From positions 1 through 12,553 of the forward strand of contig CALPPA020000029.1 of assembly GCA_943325355.2 (NCBI GenBank): a stretch of DNA of 12,553 bases. Reading direction: 5' to 3'. The translations under genes and the position numbers were made by a program. The stretch is from Klebsiella pneumoniae (GTDB lineage: Bacteria > Bacteroidota > Bacteroidia > Flavobacteriales > Flavobacteriaceae). The notes under the pieces are model-generated. The model did no database searches. It worked only from the letters and a program-made list of their open reading frames with translations, and was not told the origin of the DNA. This document shows positions 1-6,960 of this stretch, piece after piece; within the stretch, counting starts at the first letter, position 1, and every line of letters begins with the position of its first letter.

Positions 1-416
1 AATTAATTTTAAAAATTAAGAATTTATTAGTTCTTAGAAACAATATAGAAAAAAAATATAAACCTGACCCATACTCTAAAATCACTATAAAATTATCCGA
101 AAAAGATTTTTTATCATCTGTAAATGATTATATCGTTAGAAATTTAAAATCAAAAATCAGTATTGAAGAATTATCAATTCATCTTTTTATCAGTAGGTCA
201 ACATTAGATAAACGCATCAGAAAATTGACCAATAAAAATGTTTCACAATATGTTAGAGAATTTAAATTAGAATACGCCATCAAACTTATTGATTTAGGGG
301 AAAGGAATATTCAATTTTTAGTGGATGAAACAGGTTTTAAATCGTTGTCTTATTTTTCAACAATCTTCAAATCTTATGTAGGTCTTACTACAAGAGATTA
401 TTTTAAATCTTTATAA
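1..416 (+). CDS. AraC-type response regulator or hybrid two-component regulator, C-terminal part (5' end outside window)
   Basis: The frame is open from the left edge (first full codon at base 3) to the TAA at 414-416, so the ATG at 225 is internal and not the start. About 137 residues are visible. The first ~20 (beginning LILKIKNLLVLRNNIEKKY) resemble the last helix of a receiver domain plus the linker typical of Bacteroidetes hybrid two-component regulators. From about residue 40 an AraC/XylS DNA-binding domain follows. Its first helix-turn-helix contains ISIEELSIHLFISRSTLDKR, and its second contains VDETGFKSLSYFSTIFKSYVG, ending near the stop as this family usually does. The gene would be a transcription activator controlled by phosphorylation. 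Whether it is a full hybrid sensor or a stand-alone regulator depends on sequence left of the window. AraC-type DNA-binding domain: confident. Receiver linker: inference. Confidence 0.8.
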   Translation, partial: LILKIKNLLVLRNNIEKKYKPDPYSKITIKLSEKDFLSSVNDYIVRNLKSKISIEELSIHLFISRSTLDKRIRKLTNKNVSQYVREFKLEYAIKLIDLGERNIQFLVDETGFKSLSYFSTIFKSYVGLTTRDYFKSL

Positions 417-709
417 CATTCGGGACTAAATTAAACATTATTTATGGCTCGATATGGCTTCCCTGAATTGTTTTATGGTTGTAAAATTAACTTATAAGTA
501 TTTTTTTTTAAGGTATTACTTAAAAATAAGATTTTCTCAAATGTTGTTTTAATTTTGTGGTAAGATGTTAATTAAATCTTGCCATATTGCAGCTTGTTGT
601 GTTTTTCGGGGGAAAAATTTTTTTAGGTAATCAATAGGCTGCTTTATGCAAGAATTACTATATATTGTTTCAAATAGTTATGAGTTTAGTTTAAGACAGC
701 GATGAGTAA
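417..709. other. Intergenic region (293 bp)
   Basis: This AT-rich stretch lies between the AraC-type regulator and the 135-aa membrane protein. No convincing reading frame was found. It holds the hairpin at 556-586. No exact TAnnTTTG element was seen just upstream of the gene at 710. Confidence 0.6.
556..586 (+). other. Hairpin (11-bp stem) in intergenic region
   Basis: Bases 556-566 pair with 576-586 as RNA (11 pairs, two of them G-U), around the 9-nt loop gttaattaa. Neither strand has a T-run directly after the stem, so it is not a standard intrinsic terminator. It could be a processing or 3'-end stabilising structure of the preceding regulator transcript, or part of the leader of the gene at 710. 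Confidence 0.4.
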
Positions 710-1117
710 ATGGAGAATGATAATTTAAAAACGCCATTATTTACATTAAATGGACGCCATATTATCATTAAAGGTATAGAAGGAAAAAAAGTTTTTAATT
801 TGGATGAAATTGAAAATATTAGTCTTCAAAAAAAAAGAAATTTTTCCATAAATATTTTGTTTTTGTTTTTTACGCTTTTAGTTTATTCAATTACGTCCGA
901 TTATTTTGATATAAATCTTATTTGGTATATTTTATTAATTGTAATTACTACAGCATTAAGTTTAGTTTCTCTGTTGTTAGAACATTATACTTATGTGTTA
1001 TTTATTAACACAACCGGCTTTAATTATATAAGATTGAGATTGTCTAAAAAAGATTTACCTTCTGCCTTGCATCTTGTTGCCCTTTTTAAAAGTGGTTTTT
1101 TGATAAAATATAATTAA
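710..1117 (+). CDS. Hypothetical protein with two membrane segments
   Basis: I do not recognise this 135-aa protein with confidence. An in-frame TAA at 707-709 directly precedes the ATG, which fixes the start at 710. Residues ~8-40 look like short beta strands (FTLNGRHIIIKG, KVFNLDEIENISL), followed by a basic KKR. Two hydrophobic segments follow at about 46-62 and 68-90, and a soluble tail of about 45 residues (YTYVLFINTTGFNYIRLRLS, then a likely amphipathic helix) ends the protein. The basic residues before the first segment suggest that both ends face the cytoplasm. A small strand-rich N-terminus, a membrane hairpin and a strand-helix tail recall small DUF6232-like membrane proteins, but this is a resemblance of layout only. 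It stands alone, convergent with the kinase and its broken neighbour. Confidence 0.6.
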   Translation: MENDNLKTPLFTLNGRHIIIKGIEGKKVFNLDEIENISLQKKRNFSINILFLFFTLLVYSITSDYFDINLIWYILLIVITTALSLVSLLLEHYTYVLFINTTGFNYIRLRLSKKDLPSALHLVALFKSGFLIKYN

Positions 1118-1207
1118 TTTCTCGATTTAACACTTACCACGTTTGGATTATGTTGTCAAGATTTAGGGAAATTGAAATTTAGAGGTTCGCTTCTTTTTAT
1201 GCTATTA

Positions 1208-1513
1208 TTAAACAAAAGGTTTCGTGCTATATGCTTTAACACCTAATAAAGTAGCCCTATGTTAATCTCCTAAAACATTTTTTGAAGTTAAAAACAACAA
1301 ACGAATGTTTGTATGTTTTTTTTTGAGAAGTTTCCCAAGTCACACCCATCTTTTTTTGTGTTATTAATTCACATATAATTAATTCTGACTGTATTTGATT
1401 GACTTTTTCAAGTCCTCGCAAGCCGTTTTTGGTTCCAATCACTTTAAATTCAGAATTGGAAAACAATTTCTTTTTTTTAATTATATTTCTACATCAACGA
1501 TAAATATCGTAAC
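1208..1513 (-). pseudogene. Decayed response-regulator receiver gene behind the histidine kinase
   Basis: Read on the minus strand from just after the kinase stop, receiver-domain pieces appear in order but in broken frames. VTIFIVDVE at 1513-1487 matches strand 1, where VDDE is expected. A TAA at 1483-1481 and an A-run at 1478-1471 interrupt the frame. SEFKVIGTKNGLRGLEKVNQ and ELIICE follow, with Glu (codon 1368-1370) where the phosphorylated Asp belongs and the usual MP(x)xDG lost. A TAG at 1259-1257 and another frame change precede GVKAYSTKPF at 1243-1214, which holds the conserved Lys (1220-1222). Remains may continue to about 1156, which would give a stand-alone receiver of ~119 residues. 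No start codon remains. The gene was most likely the kinase's partner and cannot make a working receiver now. A homopolymer sequencing error could explain one break, not all of them. Confidence 0.75.
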
Positions 1514-1519
1514 CCTTTT

Positions 1520-4500
1520 TTATGGTTTTTGTAAAGGAAATGTCAATTTCACTTTAGTTCCTTTTCCTAAAATACTTTCGAATTGGATAGTTCCCGAATT
1601 TTTTTCAGTAAAGGTTTTGACAATATAAAGCCCTAAACCCGTTCCTGGTATTCCGTTGGTATTACTTGCTCTAAAAAAAGTATTAAATAATTTTGGTTGG
1701 TCTTCGTTAGGTATTCCTATTCCAAAATCAATAATTTCAAGAACAACTTTTGATGAGGTTGTCGAAATGTTCACTATGATGTCTTCACAACCTTGGGAAT
1801 ATTTGAAAGCATTGTTTAATAAATTAAAAATGGAATACTCCATTAGGTTTTTATCGGCAAAAACAACAAAATTAGTGCCCTTAAAAAATGTTTTTACTTT
1901 GCGTCCATCTTTTTGATTGTTATAACTAGTTTCAATTACATCAATGCAAAGTTGTTTTAAATCAAATTGAATAGGGTTGAAAATAGTTTTTCCAGCATCG
2001 TTTCTTGAAATTGTTAATACTGAATTCATCAATTCAACTATTCTATCAATTTCCCCGGTAATAGTACTTAACTGTTTTTCTAAGCGTTGTTTTTTTTCAA
2101 AAGTTTGCCCTTTAAGATAAATAGAAATCAGTTCAGCACTTGTTCTTATAGTAGTCATTGGAGTTCTAAATTCGTGTGAAACGGTAGAAACTAAATTAGA
2201 CCGTAATTCGTTAAGTTCCCTTTCTTTTATTAATGTTTTTTCAATAATTTCTTCTTCTTCTTTCCTTGTCGTAATATCTCGACTGCTAGACTGAAACCCT
2301 GTTTTTATATCTTTTTCTTTTATAATATTTGCCTTCGTTTCTAGCCAAATATATTTACCTTCATTATTCCTAAATCTTGCAATAGTGGTGCCATTTACTT
2401 TTTCATCAATAAAATCGGTAAAACTGTCTTCGAGGTATCTCAAATCTTCAGGGTGGGCAAAATCTAAAGGAGATTTTCCTTCCATATATTCAGGATTATA
2501 TCCTAAGATATTGACTACCGAAGGAGAAACATATTGAAAAGCAGTATCTAACGTATGCAAGCATATTAAATCAACAGAATTTTCAGCTAAAAAACGATAC
2601 CTATTTTTAGCTTCATTTAGTTGAATAGCTCTATTTTTATTATTTTCTTCAATTAATAATTTATTTTGATTTTCTATTTTTTTTCGTTCAGTGATGTCAA
2701 TAATTTGAACAATGTAGTAGGTTTCATTTTCACTTTTTTTCACCAAAGACACAGAAATATGTGTCCATACATAAGATTTGTCCTTTTTAACAAACCTTTT
2801 TTCGGAACTGAAGTTGGCTATTTTTCCTAAATCTAAATCTTGCTTATATACTAAGTCAATTTCTAAGTCTTCACTATAGGTTAATTCTTGAAAAGTCAAG
2901 GATTTTAATTCTTGATTTGTGTAGCCCAGAATTTCGCATAGTCGCTCGTTGACTTCAATATAATAACCATCAACGTTTATTAATGCCATTCCTACCGGAG
3001 AATGTTCAAAAGCTCCTTTAAACTGAGCTTCGCTTTGCCTCAATTCATCTTCAAGTTTTTTAAGTTCAGTGATGTCATTAAACGAACATACAACATATAG
3101 CAATTTTCTTTTTTCATCAAAAACTGGAATTGCATCTACTAATAACCAAACTCTGTCGTTAGTCATTGGACGAAAAACTCCCATAACGATTTTTTTTATT
3201 GGTTTTCGTTGTTTAATTGCCATAGGAACGGGGTGCTCATTAGCTAGAAATTCCTTTCCGTCAAGATGAATTACTTTCCAGTGTTCATCAAATGAGGTCT
3301 TCCCAAGCATTTGATCCTCGGTAAGACCTAACATTTCACAAGCCGCTTTATTGTATTCTAAAAATTCAGATCGTGGACCTTGGACAATTATTCCAACAGC
3401 AACATTTTCAAGAACACTATTGAGAAGTTGTTTACTTTTAAGGATTTGCTGCTGGACTGTTTTCATTTCCGTGATATCCATACCAAAACCGACCATAATA
3501 TCCAGTTTTCCTTCTTCATCAAAAACAGGGTTGAACTTTCTGGTTTGGTAAGTAGATTCCCCATCTGCTCCCATATATTTTTCATCCCAAGCGACTAAAT
3601 TTTTAGTTAAAGTTGCTTCTAGAAATTTTATTCTCCGTTTTTGTGCAGATATTGAATTTCTTCCAATTTGTTTTGCATATTCAAAATCATTTTTCCCTAT
3701 TATAAATTTACGAAGCTCATCATTTTTTATTGCAAAAGGATTTGAATACACGTAATTATGGTTGCTGTCGTATACTGCAATGTCAGTTGGGATTTTATCT
3801 AGTATTTTCTCATAAAATTCTTTTTGTTGTAAAAGTTTGTGTCTGGCTTCAATATATTCTGTAATGTCTCTACAATTTCCAATGTAAATAATTTTTCCAT
3901 CTTTTTCAGACAAACTTACACTAGATGCGTGCCACACATAATGTCCCTCTTTATGCAAAATTCTGTAGATAATTTCATTTTTACTGTTTCCAGTTACAAT
4001 CATATCTTCCAAAAAATCAACGATTTTCCCTAAATCTTCGGGATGTAAAAAGGATGCATTACTTCTACCGATGACTTCATCAACTTCATATCCGAGAAAT
4101 GTTTTCCAGTTTTTTGAAACATAAATAATTGTCCCATTCTCATCAAGTTCATACAAAATTTCCTTAGAGTTCGCCTCAGCTATTTGAAACTGATTCTTTC
4201 CTATTTCTATTACTTTCTGAAGATCGCTGTTTTTTTTTCTTAATTTTAGAAAAGATTGAATTTGATTTGCAGAATGCTCTAAAGTTTTCAGTTGAACTAG
4301 GGAAATTTCTTTAGATTTTAGGTCCATAATACAAAGTGTACCGATAGCTATATTTTCATCATTAGAAATGGGTATTCCTAAAAAAAAATCGAAAGTTAAA
4401 TCTGAATTTTTATTTTTTTTAGAATGATGTTTTGTGATTCCCGAAATCTTAAAAATCGAATTCTGTTCAATTATAATTTTATTATACGTCAGTAAGTTTT

Positions 4501-4675
4501 CTGGAATTGTAGAAGAATCAAATCCTATTTTTGAAATGATTGAAGGGGCTTTATAGTTAATATGAGATATGAAGGCACAAGGCACCTCACAAATTTCTGC
4601 AAGGAATGATAAAATATCATTGAATTCTTGCTGAAAATTTATTGAGTCAGACAAATTGTAAGCTTCTTGATTCAT
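1520..4675 (-). CDS. Soluble multi-PAS sensor histidine kinase
   Basis: The 1051-aa protein has no membrane segment or signal peptide, so it senses something inside the cytoplasm. Approximate domain order: GAF-like 1-150 (FFLGIPISND, AIGTLCIMDL); five PAS/PAC units at ~165-272, 290-402, 412-535, 548-662 and 690-802, each closing with a DITE- or DITT-type motif; a short coiled region; HisKA at ~822-890 with the phospho-accepting His834 in VSHEFRTPMTTIR; HATPase_c at ~930-1049 with N box NLLNNAFKYS, G1 DFGIGIP, F box FNTFFRAS and G2 GTGLGLYIV. All catalytic boxes are intact, so it should autophosphorylate. It carries no receiver domain, and the receiver gene directly downstream is decayed, so its present partner is unknown. 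The NarL-type regulator at 6957-7586 is not an obvious match, because such regulators usually pair with HisKA_3 kinases. The ligand is unknown. Confidence 0.93.
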   Translation of the reverse strand: MNQEAYNLSDSINFQQEFNDILSFLAEICEVPCAFISHINYKAPSIISKIGFDSSTIPENLLTYNKIIIEQNSIFKISGITKHHSKKNKNSDLTFDFFLGIPISNDENIAIGTLCIMDLKSKEISLVQLKTLEHSANQIQSFLKLRKKNSDLQKVIEIGKNQFQIAEANSKEILYELDENGTIIYVSKNWKTFLGYEVDEVIGRSNASFLHPEDLGKIVDFLEDMIVTGNSKNEIIYRILHKEGHYVWHASSVSLSEKDGKIIYIGNCRDITEYIEARHKLLQQKEFYEKILDKIPTDIAVYDSNHNYVYSNPFAIKNDELRKFIIGKNDFEYAKQIGRNSISAQKRRIKFLEATLTKNLVAWDEKYMGADGESTYQTRKFNPVFDEEGKLDIMVGFGMDITEMKTVQQQILKSKQLLNSVLENVAVGIIVQGPRSEFLEYNKAACEMLGLTEDQMLGKTSFDEHWKVIHLDGKEFLANEHPVPMAIKQRKPIKKIVMGVFRPMTNDRVWLLVDAIPVFDEKRKLLYVVCSFNDITELKKLEDELRQSEAQFKGAFEHSPVGMALINVDGYYIEVNERLCEILGYTNQELKSLTFQELTYSEDLEIDLVYKQDLDLGKIANFSSEKRFVKKDKSYVWTHISVSLVKKSENETYYIVQIIDITERKKIENQNKLLIEENNKNRAIQLNEAKNRYRFLAENSVDLICLHTLDTAFQYVSPSVVNILGYNPEYMEGKSPLDFAHPEDLRYLEDSFTDFIDEKVNGTTIARFRNNEGKYIWLETKANIIKEKDIKTGFQSSSRDITTRKEEEEIIEKTLIKERELNELRSNLVSTVSHEFRTPMTTIRTSAELISIYLKGQTFEKKQRLEKQLSTITGEIDRIVELMNSVLTISRNDAGKTIFNPIQFDLKQLCIDVIETSYNNQKDGRKVKTFFKGTNFVVFADKNLMEYSIFNLLNNAFKYSQGCEDIIVNISTTSSKVVLEIIDFGIGIPNEDQPKLFNTFFRASNTNGIPGTGLGLYIVKTFTEKNSGTIQFESILGKGTKVKLTFPLQKP

Positions 4676-4918
4676 TTTAATGTAGATGTAAATTCTTTTT
4701 TAATAATCATTTTAGGAATACCAAATTGATTTTGTAAATTTAAAATAAACTTAAGCAAGTTAGTATTTATTTTATTAATAACATTACGGGATTCAAAAAG
4801 CATCGAATTCAGGTATATTTTCAAAAAAGCAGCATTCTTTTATCGCGTATTTAAAATCATAATCAATATTTTATCAACTGGATTACCTCACGATATTAAA
4901 ATTAAATTTAAGTTATTT

Positions 4919-4938
4919 TTATTTATTGTAATAAATAA
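4919..4938. repeat. AT-only inverted repeat upstream of the dnaG promoter
   Basis: The arms TTATTTATT and AATAAATAA are perfect 9-bp inverted repeats separated by GT. The repeat ends about 20 bp before the dnaG -7 element, near where a -33 element would lie. It could be an operator or an easily melted site. In DNA this AT-rich, chance is a serious alternative. Confidence 0.35.
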
Positions 4939-4958
4939 TTTAGTCAAATTAAACTTTG

Positions 4959-4966
4959 TAACTTTG
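4959..4966 (+). promoter_or_regulatory. Probable dnaG promoter, -7 element
   Basis: TAACTTTG is an exact match to the Bacteroidetes -7 consensus TAnnTTTG and lies 20 bases before the dnaG start codon, implying a very short leader. A weak -33 candidate (TTTA, 4939-4942) lies 16 bp upstream. Confidence 0.55.
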
Positions 4967-4986
4967 GCTCTAATAAAAAATAATAA

Positions 4987-6960
4987 TTGATTTCAAAAAC
5001 CACCATAGATACCGTTTTCGAAACTGCTCGAGTAGAGGAAGTTATTGGCGATTTTGTGCAATTGAAACGTGCCGGAAGCAACTTCAAGGGATTAAGTCCA
5101 TTTTCAGACGAGCGTTCACCATCGTTTATGGTTTCACCAGCAAAAGGAATATGGAAAGATTTTAGTTCTGGAAAAGGCGGAAATGCTGTCGCTTTCTTAA
5201 TGGAGCACTCTCATTTTACGTATCCTGAAGCTATTCGATATTTAGCAAAAAAATACAATATCGAAATTGAAGAAACAGAACAAACGGACGAGGAAAAAGC
5301 AAATACAGATGTTCGCGAAAGCATGTACTTGGTTTCGGAATTCGCCAAAGATTATTTTCACAACACCCTTTTACATTCGGAAGAAGGTAAGGCAATTGGG
5401 CTTTCTTATTTCAAGGAAAGAGGTTTTACTAATGAAACTATAAAAAAATTCGTTCTTGGTTATTCTCCTGAAACTTGGGATGCTTTTACCAAAGAGGCAT
5501 TGGGAAAAGGTTATAAATTAGAGTTTCTAGAAAGTACAGGATTGACGATTCCAAAGGATGACAGACCATTTGACCGCTTCAAAGGTCGCGTAATGTTTCC
5601 CATACAAAGTATGTCCGGAAGGATTTTGGGTTTTGGCGGAAGGATTTTGGGCAATGATAAAAAAGCGGCAAAATACCTCAATTCACCTGAAAGCGACATT
5701 TACCACAAGAGCAAGGTTTTGTATGGAATTTTTCAAGCAAAGCAAGCCATTGCCAAACAAAATAATTGTTATTTAGTCGAAGGTTATACAGATGTTATTC
5801 AGTTCAATCAAGCCGGCATAGAAAATGTGGTGGCTTCCTCAGGAACCGCCTTGACTCCAGACCAAATCCGATTAATCAACAGGTTAACTAAAAATATAAC
5901 CGTTCTTTTTGACGGAGACGCTGCTGGTTTGCGTGCTTCAATCCGCGGAATCGACTTGATTCTCGAAGAGGGAATGAACGTGAAAGTATGTGCGTTTCCT
6001 GACGGAGAAGATCCTGATAGTTTTGCCAAGAAAACACCTTACGAAGAATTGGTTAAATATTTAGAAGAAAATTCCAAAGATTTTATCCAGTTCAAAGCAT
6101 CAATGTTGATGAATGATGCCAAAAATGATCCTATCAAAAAAGCCGATTTAATTCGGGATATGGTGGTGAGTATTTCCAAAATTCCTGATAGGATTCAAAG
6201 AGAAATCTACATTCAGGAATGTTCCCGAATTATGGATATTTCGGAGCAAGTCCTTCTTAGTACATTGGCACAATTGGTCAAAAAAGACGTTTTAGACATT
6301 GGAAAGAAACAAAAGCAAGAGCAAAAAGCTTTTGAAGTTGTAAAAAATGAAGCGCCAATCCAAATTGAAAAAGTTGATATTCTTTATGGATTGGAACGTA
6401 AAATCATAGAAATTCTTTTGTTATATGGAAATAAAACGGAGGAATTTGAAGACGTACTTCTGAAAACAAATGAAGAAGGTGCAATCGAAAATGTGATCGA
6501 AAAGAAGGAGAACAAAGTGTATCAAAGAATTTATTTAAGTTTGCAAGAAGACGAAGTTGAGCTGGCAAATCCATTATTTCGTGACATATTTAACAATTTG
6601 ATTAACTATTATCATCAAAACGAAAGCTTTAGTATTGAGCAATACTTAATGCATTTACAGCCTGAATTTGCACTAGAAGTTACTGATATTTTAATGGAAG
6701 ACGAGAGAGTCACTTTGCACAACTGGGAAGGTCAAAATATTTTTCCTAAAACAAAGCACGATTCTATTAGTCAATATGTAACTGAAACTATTCTTACTAT
6801 GCGTTGGTATTTGGTAGACAAAATTATAGAGGAAATAAAAGGCTCTATATCCTCTGAACCTGATTCAGATAATACAGAGCCGTTATCTATGGCGATGGAT
6901 TATTACAAACTAATCAATTCCTTTTCGAAAAAATTAGGTCGAGTAATGTCGCGTTATTAA
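4987..6960 (+). CDS. dnaG: DNA primase DnaG
   Basis: DnaG makes the RNA primers for chromosome replication and works with the replicative helicase DnaB. The 657-aa protein starts at TTG 4987: in-frame TAA codons lie directly upstream (4981-4986), and the next Met is too far inside the N-terminal domain. Residues ~1-100 are the primase zinc-binding (CHC2-type) fold, recognised by SDERSPSFMVSP and GKGGNAVAFLMEH. The ligand positions are not Cys/His, however: LCPFH is LSPFS here, and the CFGC pair is DFSS. The catalytic core has the toprim Glu265 (EGYTD), the metal-binding DGDAAG at 309-314 and DGEDPDSF at 339-346. The C-terminal ~230 residues are the helicase-interaction region and diverge in sequence. 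The gene is divergent from the kinase and convergent with the response regulator. An exact -7 element lies 20 bases upstream. Confidence 0.97.
   Translation: MISKTTIDTVFETARVEEVIGDFVQLKRAGSNFKGLSPFSDERSPSFMVSPAKGIWKDFSSGKGGNAVAFLMEHSHFTYPEAIRYLAKKYNIEIEETEQTDEEKANTDVRESMYLVSEFAKDYFHNTLLHSEEGKAIGLSYFKERGFTNETIKKFVLGYSPETWDAFTKEALGKGYKLEFLESTGLTIPKDDRPFDRFKGRVMFPIQSMSGRILGFGGRILGNDKKAAKYLNSPESDIYHKSKVLYGIFQAKQAIAKQNNCYLVEGYTDVIQFNQAGIENVVASSGTALTPDQIRLINRLTKNITVLFDGDAAGLRASIRGIDLILEEGMNVKVCAFPDGEDPDSFAKKTPYEELVKYLEENSKDFIQFKASMLMNDAKNDPIKKADLIRDMVVSISKIPDRIQREIYIQECSRIMDISEQVLLSTLAQLVKKDVLDIGKKQKQEQKAFEVVKNEAPIQIEKVDILYGLERKIIEILLLYGNKTEEFEDVLLKTNEEGAIENVIEKKENKVYQRIYLSLQEDEVELANPLFRDIFNNLINYYHQNESFSIEQYLMHLQPEFALEVTDILMEDERVTLHNWEGQNIFPKTKHDSISQYVTETILTMRWYLVDKIIEEIKGSISSEPDSDNTEPLSMAMDYYKLINSFSKKLGRVMSRY
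6833..6881 (-). terminator. Candidate intrinsic terminator of the response-regulator transcript, inside dnaG
   Basis: On the minus strand an imperfect hairpin forms from bases 6881 to 6841. The outer arms GGCTCT/AGAGCC (6841-6846 with 6876-6881) and inner arms TCTGAA/TTCAGA (6853-6858 with 6864-6869) surround a 5-nt loop, with three further pairs in the symmetric internal gap. The minus strand then reads TTTTATTT (6840-6833), the T-run expected of a terminator. It lies 76 bp past the regulator's stop codon. In dnaG it falls in the hydrophilic stretch around residues 619-632, which can probably tolerate the constraint. Confidence 0.5.

Larger units (their letters stand above)
4676..4986. other. 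Divergent intergenic region between kinase and dnaG (311 bp)
   Basis: This very AT-rich region has no convincing reading frame. It should hold the start sites of both divergent genes. The dnaG -7 element lies at 4959-4966, with an AT-only inverted repeat at 4919-4938 just upstream. For the kinase only a one-mismatch -7 element is visible (minus-strand TCAATTTG near 4721-4728), about 45 bases before its ATG. Nothing else was recognised between roughly 4750 and 4915. Confidence 0.6.

Noticed and set aside
225..416. A complete 63-aa protein starting at ATG 225
   Set aside because: The frame is open through the left edge and the upstream residues belong to the same AraC/receiver protein.
418..475. 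Terminator after the AraC-type regulator (ATTCGGGA pairing with TCCCTGAAT)
   Set aside because: The arms are far apart with a bulge, and no T-run follows directly.
1257..1466. Open frame of 69 codons on the minus strand as a separate small protein
   Set aside because: It is the middle part of the decayed receiver gene. Receiver motifs continue on both sides in other frames.
4719..4730. Promoter for the histidine kinase (minus-strand TCAATTTG)
   Set aside because: It has one mismatch in the key TA of the -7 element and no -33 element, too weak to list as a feature in DNA this AT-rich.
5616..5651. 15-base direct repeat (cGGAAGGATTTTGGG at 5616-5630 and 5637-5651)
   Set aside because: It encodes GRILG twice in the conserved GRxxGFGGRxLG motif of primases, so it is protein constraint and not a mobile or regulatory repeat.
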